Shown: positions 17,803-26,355, counted from the stretch's first letter. The stretch: 36,193 nucleotides of DNA from an uncultured Sulfitobacter sp. (GCA_937138475.1 CAKZPD010000024.1:1-36193); one strand, 5' to 3'. Translations and numbers: made by a program. The notes: generated from the sequence alone by a model not told the origin.

Positions 17803-18369
17803 TTATGGTTCAATAATGCCCGTTTCAGTGATGATCATGTCAAGCGGCTGATCCGTGGGTTCGAGCGGCAGGTCGGCCAATTCCTGACCGCTGAAGGCAA
17901 AGCCGATGGCCAGGGTTTTGCCTTTGGCACGCAAGAGTTGAAGCGTGCGGTCATAAAACCCGCCGCCATAGCCCAAGCGCCCGCCCTTGCGGTCAAAGGC
18001 CACCAGGGGGACGATCACGATCTGTGGTTCAAGATAGCTGATCTGAGCGGGGATCTGGGCGCCGAACGGGCCGTCTTGCAGAGGGCAGCCTGGTTCCCAC
18101 CGGGCGAATTTCAGCGGCTGGCCGGCGCCGGTGATGACCGGCACGCCAACCGGGCCGTGGGCGGCCGCTTCGGCCATGGCCGGGCGCGGGTCGATCTCGG
18201 TGCGGATCGGCAAATAGCCCGAGACCGGCACGCCGCGATATCCGGCCAGGACCGAAGAAAGGAACCCGGCGCCGGCGCCAGTATCTGCGGCATGGGCCAA
18301 TTTGCGCCGGGCAAAGGCGTCTTTGCGGGCCTGGGCTTTGCGTTCGGTCAGGTCAGTCAAGTCGGTCAT
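17803..18369 (-). CDS. 5-formyltetrahydrofolate cyclo-ligase
   Basis: ATP-dependent conversion of 5-formyl-THF to 5,10-methenyl-THF in the cytoplasm, recovering folate for one-carbon metabolism. It has 188 residues from the ATG at 18369 (MTDLTDLTERK). The open frame continues upstream through the mgtE 3' end, but that part is shadow sequence. The family signature RLGYGGGFYDRTLQLL, the substrate-site segment SGYLPIRTEIDPRPAM, and VPLVAFDRKGGRLG are present. The start overlaps the mgtE stop as ATGA, indicating coupled translation. The 6S RNA (ssrS) that often neighbours this gene in gammaproteobacteria is not seen here. Confidence 0.93.
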   Translation of the reverse strand: MTDLTDLTERKAQARKDAFARRKLAHAADTGAGAGFLSSVLAGYRGVPVSGYLPIRTEIDPRPAMAEAAAHGPVGVPVITGAGQPLKFARWEPGCPLQDGPFGAQIPAQISYLEPQIVIVPLVAFDRKGGRLGYGGGFYDRTLQLLRAKGKTLAIGFAFSGQELADLPLEPTDQPLDMIITETGIIEP

Positions 18370-19757
18370 AAGAGCACCCATGCGGCCAATCCAAGAAAAG
18401 CGAAGAATCCCACCACATCGGTCACCGTGGTCACAAAGGCGCCGGATGCCAGAGCCGGATCGACACCGGCGCGTTCCAGCAGCACCGGCACCACCGTTCC
18501 GGCGAACCCGGCCATCACCATATTGATGATCATCGCCGCGGCGATCACATAACCCAGCAGCGCAGAGCCGAACCACAGCATCCCCACCACGCCGATGATC
18601 AGCGCGAAGATCAGGCCATTGGCCAGACCGACCAGCACCTCGCGGCGGATGAAGCGCCACATGTTGGCGGCGGTCAGATCTTTGGTGGCCAGGGCCCGCA
18701 CCGCCACGGTCAGCGATTGGGTGCCGGCATTCCCCCCCATCGAGGCAACGATCGGCATCAGCACCGCCAGCGCCACCAGCTGGGCGATTGCCGCTTCGAA
18801 TTGGGCGATCACGCCCGAGGCAAGAATCGCCGTCAGCAGGTTCACCGCCAGCCATGGCAGGCGCTGTTTGGTGGTTTCAATCACCCGGTCTGACAGCGAC
18901 CCTTCGCCGACGCCGGCCAAGCGCAGGATGTCCTCTTCGTGTTCTTCGTCCAAGACCGCCATGGCATCATCAATGGTGATCACCCCAATCAGCCGCCCTT
19001 CGTCATCGACGACCGGAGCGGAAATCAGGTGATACTGGTTGAAGGCATAGGCCACGTCGCTTTCGTCTTGGGTGGCGGGGATGATCTGGAAGGTTTCTTC
19101 CTTGATGTCGACAAGCCGGGTCTGACGTTTGGATCGCATCAGCTTGCCCAGCGTCACATTGCCGACCGGATGCAGGCGCGGGCTGACGATCACCACATGA
19201 TAAAACTGATCGGGCAGGTCATCTTCGGGGGTGGCGCGCAGGTAATCAATGGTTTGCCCGACGGTCCAGAATTCGGGCGCCATCACCACTTCGCGCTGCA
19301 TCAAGCGACCGGCGGAATATTCTGGATAGGCCATGGCCTGTTGCACGGCGACCCGGTCGGCATCTTCCAGCGCATCAAGAATTGTGGTCTGGCGCTGATC
19401 GTCCAGATCTTCCAGCAGGTCGACCACATCGTCGCTGTCCATGTCGCGGACCGCTTCGGCCAACACCTGGGGGGTCAGGACATTGACCACGTCTTCGCGA
19501 ATCGATTCATCAAGTTCGGACAGGATTTCCCCGTCAAATTCGCGGTCATAAAGCCGGATCAGCGCAGTGCGTGCGGCGCTGCCTATTTGCTCAAGCATGT
19601 CGGCGATGTCAGCGGCGTGCAGGGGGTCCATCAGGGCGGTCAACAGGGCCTGATCCTGGTCCTCGACGGCCTGCAAAATCGCGCCAATATCGCTGGAACG
19701 CAGGGCATAGGCCTCTTCTTCGCGCTCAGTCTGTGGTTCTTCGATCTGGTTCGACAT
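18366..19757 (-). CDS. mgtE: Magnesium transporter MgtE
   Basis: Mg2+-gated magnesium channel of the inner membrane, 463 residues from the ATG at 19757 (MSNQIEEPQTERE), with AGGGG about seven bases upstream; an in-frame TTG 63 bases further up has no ribosome site. Order of parts: N-terminal superhelical MgtE_N domain (about 30-135, with repeats such as LDPLHAADIADMLEQ), a CBS pair (about 140-265, including EDILRLAGVGEGSL at its end), a connecting helix, and about five membrane helices. The pore motif PIVASMGGNAGTQSLTVAVRAL is intact. Its stop overlaps the folate gene start by four bases. No magnesium riboswitch is apparent upstream; the divergent guanine deaminase starts 103 bp away. Confidence 0.94.
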   Translation of the reverse strand: MSNQIEEPQTEREEEAYALRSSDIGAILQAVEDQDQALLTALMDPLHAADIADMLEQIGSAARTALIRLYDREFDGEILSELDESIREDVVNVLTPQVLAEAVRDMDSDDVVDLLEDLDDQRQTTILDALEDADRVAVQQAMAYPEYSAGRLMQREVVMAPEFWTVGQTIDYLRATPEDDLPDQFYHVVIVSPRLHPVGNVTLGKLMRSKRQTRLVDIKEETFQIIPATQDESDVAYAFNQYHLISAPVVDDEGRLIGVITIDDAMAVLDEEHEEDILRLAGVGEGSLSDRVIETTKQRLPWLAVNLLTAILASGVIAQFEAAIAQLVALAVLMPIVASMGGNAGTQSLTVAVRALATKDLTAANMWRFIRREVLVGLANGLIFALIIGVVGMLWFGSALLGYVIAAAMIINMVMAGFAGTVVPVLLERAGVDPALASGAFVTTVTDVVGFFAFLGLAAWVLL

Positions 19758-19860
19758 GATGCGCCCCTGCTGCTGCGCCGGCAGGATAAGCACTGCCTGT
19801 TCGAGATACAATGTGCGCAAAAAGATTTACCCAAGGAAAAGACCGGCCTAAAGAACGCAT

Positions 19861-21162
19861 ATGACACAAAAACAGATATTGGTGGGGGCCACGCTGATCA
19901 GCACCGGCAACCCGTTCACGGCGCCCTGGCAAGAGGCGGTGCACATCAACACCCAGGGTGCGGTGCTGATCGACGGCCCCGTCATTGCTCAGGTGGGCAA
20001 CGCCGATAAGATCCTGGCCGATCACCCCGACGCAACGCTGCATGACCATCGCGGCAGGCTGATCTGTCCGGGATTTGTCGACGCGCATGTGCATTTCCCC
20101 CAGACCGCGATGATCGCAAGCTGGGGCAAACGCCTGATTGATTGGCTGAACACCTATACCTTCCCCGAGGAAATGCGCTTTGGCGATCCTGAATATGCGG
20201 CGCAAATCGCGGGGCGTTATCTGGATCTGACCTTGGCACATGGCACCACAACTGTCTGTTCCTTTGCCACCATCCACCCGCAAAGCGTCGATGCGATTTT
20301 CACAGCGGCACAACACCGGGGGCAGCGCATTGTCGCCGGCAAGACCTGTATGGATCGCAACGCCCCTGAGGGGCTGCGCGACACGGCGCAATCGGCCTAT
20401 GACGACAGCAAGGCGCTGATTGGGCGCTGGCATGGGCAGGGGCGCGCCGAATATGCGATCACGCCGCGGTTTTCACCAACGTCGACCCCCGATCAGCTGA
20501 ACGCGCTGGGGGCGCTGTGGGCCGAACACCCTGAGTGTTTGATGCAAACCCACCTGAGCGAGCAACTGGATGAAATCGACTGGGTGCGCGGATTGTTCCC
20601 GCAGGCGCGCGATTATCTGGACACCTATGAGGCGCACGGCCTGCTGGGCGCGCGCGGCCTTTATGGGCATGCCATTCACCTTGAACCCCGCGAGACAGAT
20701 CGCCTTGCCGAAACCGGCGCGGCGCTGGTGCATTGCCCGACCTCGAACAGCTTTATCGGATCGGGGCTGATGGATGTCAGCGGGCTGGCGCAGCGCGGCA
20801 TCGCGCTTGGCCTTGCCACTGACACCGGCGGCGGGTCTTCGTTTTCAATGCTGCGCACCATGGCGGCGGCTTATGAAATCGGACAATTGCGTGGCACGGC
20901 CCTGCATGCGGCGCAATTGCTGTGGCTGGCCACGGCCGGATCGGCGCGGGCCCTGCATATGGGGGATAAAATCGGCACCCTGTCCAAAGGATACGAGGCC
21001 GACATCTGTGTCCTGGACTTGTCATCCACCCCGGCCATTGCCCAGCGCAGCGCCGAAGCCAGCGACATCTGGGAGGCCGTCTTTGCCACAATCATGATGG
21101 GGGATGACCGGGCGATTGCCGATGTGTTTGTGGGCGGACAGCGCCGCGGCGGCTTGGATTAG
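19861..21162 (+). CDS. guaD: Guanine deaminase
   Basis: Hydrolyses guanine to xanthine and ammonia in purine catabolism; cytoplasmic, zinc-dependent amidohydrolase of 433 residues. Zinc ligands and signatures are visible: PGFVDAHVHFPQT, QTHLSEQLDEI, YGHAIHLEP and ATDTGGGSSFSML. The guanine-deaminase-specific KTCMDRNAPEGLRD and AITPRFSPT are also present, and separate it from other amidohydrolases. The C-terminal MGDDRAIADVFVGGQ is typical. Start ATG 19861, divergent from mgtE. Its stop overlaps the stop of the converging 8-oxoguanine-deaminase-like gene by four bases. No xanthine dehydrogenase genes lie in this window. Confidence 0.94.
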   Translation: MTQKQILVGATLISTGNPFTAPWQEAVHINTQGAVLIDGPVIAQVGNADKILADHPDATLHDHRGRLICPGFVDAHVHFPQTAMIASWGKRLIDWLNTYTFPEEMRFGDPEYAAQIAGRYLDLTLAHGTTTVCSFATIHPQSVDAIFTAAQHRGQRIVAGKTCMDRNAPEGLRDTAQSAYDDSKALIGRWHGQGRAEYAITPRFSPTSTPDQLNALGALWAEHPECLMQTHLSEQLDEIDWVRGLFPQARDYLDTYEAHGLLGARGLYGHAIHLEPRETDRLAETGAALVHCPTSNSFIGSGLMDVSGLAQRGIALGLATDTGGGSSFSMLRTMAAAYEIGQLRGTALHAAQLLWLATAGSARALHMGDKIGTLSKGYEADICVLDLSSTPAIAQRSAEASDIWEAVFATIMMGDDRAIADVFVGGQRRGGLD

Positions 21163-22499
21163 AGACGATCCTGCAAGGCCTGCGCCATGCCATTCTGGCG
21201 GTTAATCAAGGCCGGCATATCCAGGGTTTGTATCTGACCATCTTGCACGATCATCCGCCCCTGAACGATCAGATCGCGCACCGTTTGCGGCCCTGCCAGC
21301 AACAGCGCGGCGGGATCCCAACTGCCGGCGCTTGCAATGCCGCTGACGTCCCAGATGGCAATATCGGCGCGTTTCCCCACAGCCAGCCGCCCACATTCAG
21401 GGCGCCCCAACACATCGGCGCCGCCGCGCGTTGCGATCTCAAGCGCTTCGCGCGCGCTCATGGCGTTGGCGCCATTGGCGACCCGCTGCAACAACATCGC
21501 TTGGCGGGCCTCGGCGATCAGATTGCCCGCATCATTACTGGCCGATCCATCGACGCCCAAGCCCACTGGAACGCCGGCGTCGCGCATCGCCCGCAGCGGG
21601 GCAATGCCGCTGCCCAAGCGGCAATTGGAACAGGGGCAATGGGCCACCCCCGTCCCCGTTTCAGCAAAAAGCGCGATCTCGGACGGATCAAGCTTGACAC
21701 AATGTGCGTGCCACACATCCGGGCCGGTCCAACCCAAATCCTGGGCATACTGCCCCGGACGGCAACCGAACTGTGCCAAAGAATAGGCGATATCTTCTTC
21801 GTTTTCAGCAAGGTGCGTGTGCATCATCACGCCTTTGTCCCGCGCCAAAAGCGCCGCGTCGCGCATCAATTCACGGCTGACCGAAAACGGCGAGCACGGC
21901 GCAACCCCCACCCGGCACAGCGATGCCTCGGAGGGGTCGTGAAAGGCGTCGATAACCCGGATGCAGTCCTCAAGAATCGCGGTTTCATTCTGGGTCAGGT
22001 GATCGGGCGGCAAGCCGCCCTTGGATTGGCCAATGCTCATCGCGCCGCGTGTCGGTTGAAACCGCAGGCCCAGCTCGGCCGCGGCATGGATCGTGTCCTC
22101 AAGCCGGGCGCCATTTGGAAAAAGATACAGATGGTCCGAGCTAAGCGAACAGCCAGACAGCGCCAATTCAGCCAGCCCGACCTGCGCCGACACAAAGAAA
22201 TGATCCGGCGTAAACTTGGCCCAAATCGGGTAAAGCGCCTGAAGCCAACCAAACAAGAGCGCATCCTGACCGGCCGGCACAGCCCGCGTCAACGATTGGT
22301 AAAGATGGTGATGGGTGTTGACCAAACCCGGCGTCACAACGCAGCCTGCGGCATTGATCACCGGCACGTCGGCCACCAATTGCGGCCCGATTTCGGCGAT
22401 CGCACCATCTTTGATCAAGATGTCCTGCCCGCGCAATTCTCGGCGGTCATCATCCATGGTCAAAATGTAATCGGCGTTTTTGATCAACTGAGCGGCCAT
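21159..22499 (-). CDS. 8-oxoguanine deaminase-like amidohydrolase (AtzB/TrzN-related)
   Basis: Zinc amidohydrolase of the COG0402 group, 446 residues from the ATG at 22499 (MAAQLIKNADYILTMDDD). The open frame extends 33 codons upstream over hisN without support. Zinc-site segments are GLVNTHHHLYQSLTRAVP, MMHTHLAENEED, WHAHCVKLDPSE and GLGVDGSASNDAGN. The SSDHLYLFPNGARLEDTI region and VAHCPCSNCRLGSGIAPLR match enzymes characterised as 8-oxoguanine deaminases in pseudomonads; many are misnamed hydroxyatrazine ethylaminohydrolase. The product would be urate and ammonia from 8-oxoguanine. The start overlaps the hisN stop (TGATG), so it follows hisN in one transcript. It is convergent with guaD, whose product acts on the parent base. 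The exact substrate is inferred. Confidence 0.82.
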   Translation of the reverse strand: MAAQLIKNADYILTMDDDRRELRGQDILIKDGAIAEIGPQLVADVPVINAAGCVVTPGLVNTHHHLYQSLTRAVPAGQDALLFGWLQALYPIWAKFTPDHFFVSAQVGLAELALSGCSLSSDHLYLFPNGARLEDTIHAAAELGLRFQPTRGAMSIGQSKGGLPPDHLTQNETAILEDCIRVIDAFHDPSEASLCRVGVAPCSPFSVSRELMRDAALLARDKGVMMHTHLAENEEDIAYSLAQFGCRPGQYAQDLGWTGPDVWHAHCVKLDPSEIALFAETGTGVAHCPCSNCRLGSGIAPLRAMRDAGVPVGLGVDGSASNDAGNLIAEARQAMLLQRVANGANAMSAREALEIATRGGADVLGRPECGRLAVGKRADIAIWDVSGIASAGSWDPAALLLAGPQTVRDLIVQGRMIVQDGQIQTLDMPALINRQNGMAQALQDRL

Positions 22500-23293
22500 C
22501 ACAGCGTTCCTTTCAACAAAGCCAGCGCCTGCGCGTGGATGTCGGCGTTGGCGGCGGCCAACGCCCGCCCCCCCGCATGTGCCGGCGCCCCATCCCAATT
22601 CGTCACGATACCGCCCGCCGCCTGAACAACCGCGATCGGCGCCGCAATATCATAGGGCTGAAGGCCGGCCTCGATCACCAGATCCACCTGCCCCGCCGCC
22701 AGCAGGGCATAGGCATAACAATCCATCCCAAACCGCGTTAGCTTGGCCTGGGTTGCGACGGCTTCAAAGGCTGTGCGCTCTGCGCCGGTGCCAACTTCGG
22801 GGAAGGTGGTGAACACCGTCGCCTCGCCCAGATCGCGGGCGCTGCGGGTGGCCAAAGCGTGATTGCCCTGCGGCGCCTCAAGCCAGGCGCCCTTGGGCGT
22901 GCCGATAAACCGTTCGCCAATATAGGGTTGGTCGATTATGCCGAAAAACGGCCCGTCAACATCGGCCAGGGCGATCAACACCCCCCAGGTGGGTGTGCCG
23001 CTGACAAAACCACGGGTTCCATCAATCGGATCCAAGATCCACGTCAGGCCAGATTGGCCGTCAATCTGCCCCAGCTCTTCGCCCAGAATGCCATCGCGGG
23101 GGCGATGCGCCGCCAAAACGTCGCGCATCGCGCGCTCGGCCTTGCGGTCGGCGATGGTGACGGGGTCATACCCGGCGTTGTCCTTATTGTCGGCAATCAA
23201 ACCCGGCGCGCGGAAATGCGGCAAGATCGCCGCACGCGCGGCATCGGCCATCAAATGGGCCACGCGCAATATATCTGGATCAAATTCTGACAT
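22499..23293 (-). CDS. hisN: Inositol monophosphatase family protein, probable histidinol-phosphatase
   Basis: Mg2+-dependent phosphatase; the alphaproteobacterial HisN enzymes remove phosphate from L-histidinol phosphate in histidine synthesis. It has 264 residues from the ATG at 23293 (MSEFDPDILRVAHLMADAAR); a longer frame to 23356 has no support. The metal and catalytic motifs are intact: GEELGQ, WILDPIDGTRGFVSGTPTWG (DPIDGT with the FVSG extension usual in HisN), and LQPYDIAAPIAVVQAAGGI. These last residues coordinate the third metal ligand. An inositol-1-phosphatase or fructose-bisphosphatase role cannot be excluded by sequence alone. No other his genes are nearby. It is followed, overlapping by one base, by the deaminase gene. 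Confidence 0.85.
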   Translation of the reverse strand: MSEFDPDILRVAHLMADAARAAILPHFRAPGLIADNKDNAGYDPVTIADRKAERAMRDVLAAHRPRDGILGEELGQIDGQSGLTWILDPIDGTRGFVSGTPTWGVLIALADVDGPFFGIIDQPYIGERFIGTPKGAWLEAPQGNHALATRSARDLGEATVFTTFPEVGTGAERTAFEAVATQAKLTRFGMDCYAYALLAAGQVDLVIEAGLQPYDIAAPIAVVQAAGGIVTNWDGAPAHAGGRALAAANADIHAQALALLKGTL

Positions 23294-23392
23294 GGCCCTT
23301 GCACTGCCATCTTGGTCGGCGCCGCGCAAGCCTTTTGCAGGCCCGTGGCCGGCCATTGGCGCGTCAGGCCCCTTTGGCCCGATCAGGCCCGA

Positions 23393-23764
23393 TCAGGCGA
23401 CATCGCTTAGCACGCGGGCCAGCTCGAACAAGCGGCGGCGCTGATTTTCAGGAATGGAATAATAAGAGCGCACCAATTCCATCGCCTCTTTGTCGCCCAT
23501 CATATCCGCCGGAACCGCATTTTCGGGGCCACCAGCGACCGCGTCTTCGCGCAAACCATCAAAAAAGAACGCGACATCAACCTGCAAGCTTTCGGCGATA
23601 TCCCACAGGCGTGATGCGCTGACACGGTTGGCGCCGGTTTCATACTTTTGTATCTGCTGAAACTTGATTCCAACCCGTTCGGCCAGCTTTTGCTGGGTCA
23701 TTCCAACAAGCCAGCGCCGCTGCCTGATCCGCTTGCCGACGTGCGCATCAACTGCATGAACCAT
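23393..23764 (-). CDS. XRE-family regulator, PraR-like
   Basis: DNA-binding protein of 123 residues. Residues about 7-65 form a lambda-Cro/C1-type helix-turn-helix (GKRIRQRRWLVGMTQQKLAERVG; IKFQQIQKYETGANRVSASRLWDI). The C-terminus (VRSYYSIPENQRRRLFELARVL) matches the conserved tail of PraR from rhizobia, a regulator of biofilm and quorum-sensing genes. The start ATG 23764 has GGGGG seven bases upstream and two CCAATTA direct repeats (23775-23781 and 23784-23790) just before it. It stands alone in direction with hisN 100 bp downstream. The role in this organism is not known; PraR similarity is from motif recall, not an alignment. Confidence 0.82.
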   Translation of the reverse strand: MVHAVDAHVGKRIRQRRWLVGMTQQKLAERVGIKFQQIQKYETGANRVSASRLWDIAESLQVDVAFFFDGLREDAVAGGPENAVPADMMGDKEAMELVRSYYSIPENQRRRLFELARVLSDVA

Positions 23765-24155
23765 GATTTTCCCCCAATTAAGCCAATTATCAAACCGCCC
23801 GAATAATCGGATCTTTGGGCTAACATCATTTCCTTAACGAAATCACGAGCTTGACGCGAAGGATAGGGAAAACACTATTCCAATCAATATAAAATCCGCG
23901 ATACCTGTCTGCCGGCGCCGCCCCGTTCACCCCCAAAAGTTTCATAAACCCCATCCTTATTGATGGATTTGCGCGCTTTCGACAGGGACGCGCCCCCAAA
24001 GGCGCGGGAATTCATCAAAACCCTTGCAGGTCAGCGACCATCGCAGACCAATTTGGTTCAAAATCTCGCCGAATTGACCGCAAAGCGCCCGAACACATCG
24101 CCATCACACACCTATGATACAATAAATTCACATTTAGTTTCGAACTTATGAACAA
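23765..24155. other. Intergenic region between the XRE and LysR genes
   Basis: About 390 bases, more AT-rich than the flanks. The left end contains the XRE gene promoter area with two CCAATTA repeats. A 63-codon frame at 23960-24151 has no recognisable ribosome site or family features, and I regard it as chance. I see no RNA gene with a familiar signature. A small RNA cannot be excluded. Confidence 0.5.
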
Positions 24156-24178
24156 TGCCCACCTGAAAAGGTGGGGCA
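24156..24178 (-). terminator. Hairpin after the LysR gene
   Basis: Stem TGCCCACCT (24156-24164) with AGGTGGGGCA (24169-24178), one bulged base, loop of four (GAAA on the plus strand). It begins right at the LysR stop codon. On the minus strand it is followed by ATTGTTC, only a weak U-run, so termination may be partial. Confidence 0.5.
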
Positions 24179-25054
24179 TCAGACCACCCGCAACCGCGAA
24201 ATTTCCGCCCCCGAGAACGCCCGGCGCAGCAAATCGACCATACCGTCTTGCACAACGCCCCGACCACTATGTGCTGCCATCAGGTTGATGTTCTGTTCCG
24301 GCAGCGACGGCAGGGCACCGCAATGTTCAATCCGCTCAAGATGCGGCGGTTCGGTGCCCTCAATCATGGTGTGCACCGCCAGATCGGCCGAAACCGTTGC
24401 CTCGATCGTGCGGTCACTTTCGGTTTCGACAATGACCGTCCAGGGGATGCCGGCGCGATCCAGCGCCTCGGCGACGCGGGGGCGGAAGATACAGTTGCGC
24501 CCAAACGCCAACCGCAGCGGCAATTGCCGCCAAACTGAGCCAGAGTGCGCCCCGACCCAGCGCAGCGGCTTGACGCACAGCGTTTCGGCATTGGCGTCGC
24601 GGGTGGTTTCCGTGGTCAAAATCACATCACAGGCCCCACGCGCAAACGCCGATTTCAGCGCCTTGGTGTTCGAGGACACAAGATGAACCCGCACCCGTGG
24701 AAAGGCGGCGTTGAACTGCCGCAATACCTGCGGAATCGCCGGATAAACAATATCCTGGGGGACACCAAGGGTGATTTCGCCCTCGTAAACCTGATCCGTC
24801 AGCTTGCCGATCACCTCGTCATTTAATGCCAGCATCCGCCGCGCATATACCAAAAGCTGCTCGCCGCTTGCGGTCAGGGCAATGGTCCGGCCACTGCGAT
24901 CCAACAGGGCCACATCCAGAATTTCCTCAAGCCGCTTCAGCTGCATCGACACCGCAGATTGCGTCAAATGCAAGAACCCCGCCGCACGCGTCACCCCACC
25001 CGCATCGGCAACCGCCACAAACGAGCGTAGCGTCGTAATGTCCAAATTCCGCAT
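24179..25054 (-). CDS. LysR-family transcriptional regulator
   Basis: DNA-binding regulator of 291 residues. Start ATG 25054 (MRNLDITTLRSFVAVADAGG) chosen because AAGGA lies eight bases upstream and it gives the normal LysR N-terminus; an in-frame ATG is found 11 codons further up (25087). The winged helix-turn-helix is at about 1-60 (VTRAAGFLHLTQSAVSMQLKRLEE). The C-terminal part is a LysR substrate-binding domain (from GEITLGVPQDIVYP). The effector cannot be told. It is divergent from the DUF1127 gene, 132 bp away, with an imperfect inverted repeat CGTTTCACCAA / TTGATGAAACG (25089-25099 and 25132-25142) between, a possible binding site. The HTH and the VYPAIPQVLRQFNAAFPRVRV segment resemble LysR proteins commonly paired with DUF1127 genes in roseobacters. 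Confidence 0.9.
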   Translation of the reverse strand: MRNLDITTLRSFVAVADAGGVTRAAGFLHLTQSAVSMQLKRLEEILDVALLDRSGRTIALTASGEQLLVYARRMLALNDEVIGKLTDQVYEGEITLGVPQDIVYPAIPQVLRQFNAAFPRVRVHLVSSNTKALKSAFARGACDVILTTETTRDANAETLCVKPLRWVGAHSGSVWRQLPLRLAFGRNCIFRPRVAEALDRAGIPWTVIVETESDRTIEATVSADLAVHTMIEGTEPPHLERIEHCGALPSLPEQNINLMAAHSGRGVVQDGMVDLLRRAFSGAEISRLRVV

Positions 25055-25186
25055 ATCAACATCCTTGATGTAACGAACAACAAACATTCGTTTCACCAAT
25101 AGATACGATTGCGGCATAAGCATCAAGGAAATTGATGAAACGCGATCAAAGTATTTACTGAGCACCGCAAGCAAAGGAGAAAACCA

Positions 25187-25402
25187 ATGACCAGCATGTT
25201 GAATGAGACAAGAATTCTGCTTCCCTTGCCGCGGAACCTGCGCAAGGCTTGGGCGATCCGGCAAAATCTTGCCCGCAGCCGCAGAGCCCTTGGCCAGCTT
25301 GACGCACAGGCGTTGCGGGACATCGGTCTCAGCCCTGCCGCCGCCCAGGCCGAAGCCCAGCGCCCAATTTGGGACGTGCCGGCAAACTGGATTTGTCGCT
25401 AG
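25187..25402 (+). CDS. DUF1127 (YjiS-like) small protein
   Basis: Small basic protein of 71 residues, with AAAGGAG upstream of the ATG. The DUF1127 core is in the second half: RSRRALGQLDAQALRDIGLSP, followed by AAAQAEAQRPIWD. DUF1127 proteins in Rhodobacter (for example CcaF1) and Agrobacterium bind RNA or influence sRNA maturation and phosphate stress; the function of this one is unknown. It is divergent from the LysR gene at 24179, which may control it. It ends 176 bp before the BI-1 gene. Confidence 0.85.
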   Translation: MTSMLNETRILLPLPRNLRKAWAIRQNLARSRRALGQLDAQALRDIGLSPAAAQAEAQRPIWDVPANWICR

Positions 25403-25500
25403 CGCCCCGGCAAACGGCCCCAATCCGCCCAAGCGCCCCCATCACCCTGAAAAAGCGTCACATCTTTGCGAAAACAGGACCGAAAAACCTTGAATACCGG

Positions 25501-25562
25501 GGGGCTTCGCCCGATATTCCCATCAGAGCCCACCGGAGAGGGTCCGGGGGCCGGAATATTTG
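25501..25562 (+). repeat. Degenerate repeat-like segment upstream of the BI-1 gene
   Basis: GGGGCTTCGCCC (small hairpin, 25501-25512), then GATATTCCC, and later GGTCCGGGGGCCGGAATATTTGAG broken over 25541-25564. Similar G-rich-hairpin/ATATTT strings recur in Rhodobacteraceae intergenic DNA as far as I recall. Here it is only a poor match to the other repeat copies of this window, so the call is tentative. Confidence 0.3.
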
Positions 25563-25578
25563 AGTTGGAGGTCTATGA

Positions 25579-26355
25579 ATGGCTGACGTGAACACAATCC
25601 GGAGCGCGGCCGGATCCCGCGCCGCCCAGATTGACGCAGGGCTGCGCGCCCATATGAACAAAGTTTATGGCACCATGTCCGTGGGCATGTTGCTGACATT
25701 TGCCGCCGCTTGGGCGATCGCGGGCCTTGCGGTCACAACCGATCCATCCCAGGCCGCTGCGCAAATCGGCGCGAACAAATACCTGACCTCACTTGGCGCC
25801 GCGCTTTATCTGTCGCCGCTCAAGTGGCTGGTGATGCTGGCGCCGTTGGCCTTTGTTTTTGGTCTGGGGGCTGGCATCAACCGCATGTCCGCCGCAACGG
25901 CGCAAACCGTATTTTACGTCTTTGCCGCCGTGATGGGCGTGTCCATCAGTTCGATCTTTCTGGTCTTTACCGGCTATTCCATCGCACAGATCTTCTTGAT
26001 CACCTCGATCGCCTTCGCCGGCCTGTCGCTTTGGGGCTACACCACCAAGCGCGACATCTCGGGCTGGGGCAGCTTCTTGATGATGGGCGTTCTTGGCATG
26101 TTTGCCGCAATGATCGTCAACTGGTTCCTGCAATCGCCTGCAATGATGTATGCGATTTCTCTGATCGGTGTGCTGATCTTCGCCGGGTTGACCGCCTATG
26201 ACACCCAGAAGATCAAGACAGAATACCTGGCACACGCCCACCACGGCGACAGCGAATGGCTGGGCAAATCGGCCATCATGGGCGCGCTCAGCCTCTATCT
26301 GGACTTTATCAACATGTTCATGTTCCTGCTCCAGATCTTTGGCAACCGCGAATAA
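25579..26355 (+). CDS. Bax inhibitor-1/YccA family membrane protein
   Basis: Inner-membrane protein of the TMBIM/BI-1 family (258 residues, seven hydrophobic helices). Bacterial members include YccA (inhibitor of FtsH proteolysis) and the Bacillus YetJ calcium channel. Family features are the N-terminal NKVYGTMSVGMLLTF, the middle NRMSAATAQTVFYVFAA, and the C-terminal GLTAYDTQKIKTEYL with the paired acidic residues of the last helix (ALSLYLDFINMFMFLLQIFG). The start ATG 25579 has GGAGG seven bases upstream; an out-of-frame ATG at 25575 overlaps. A strong terminator follows at 26376-26412. Its role in this organism is inferred only from family. Confidence 0.92.
   Translation: MADVNTIRSAAGSRAAQIDAGLRAHMNKVYGTMSVGMLLTFAAAWAIAGLAVTTDPSQAAAQIGANKYLTSLGAALYLSPLKWLVMLAPLAFVFGLGAGINRMSAATAQTVFYVFAAVMGVSISSIFLVFTGYSIAQIFLITSIAFAGLSLWGYTTKRDISGWGSFLMMGVLGMFAAMIVNWFLQSPAMMYAISLIGVLIFAGLTAYDTQKIKTEYLAHAHHGDSEWLGKSAIMGALSLYLDFINMFMFLLQIFGNRE

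Noticed and set aside
21228..22625. 465-codon open frame on the plus strand
   Set aside because: Antisense to the 8-oxoguanine-deaminase-like gene, which has complete zinc-site motifs and tight spacing with hisN.
23377..23396. GGCCCGATCA repeated twice in tandem at the 3' end of the XRE gene
   Set aside because: Only two copies of a 10-mer, no third copy or hairpin of note; likely a chance duplication over the stop codon.
23960..24151. 63-codon open frame in the XRE-LysR intergenic region
   Set aside because: No ribosome site and no family resemblance; flanks are AT-rich non-coding DNA.
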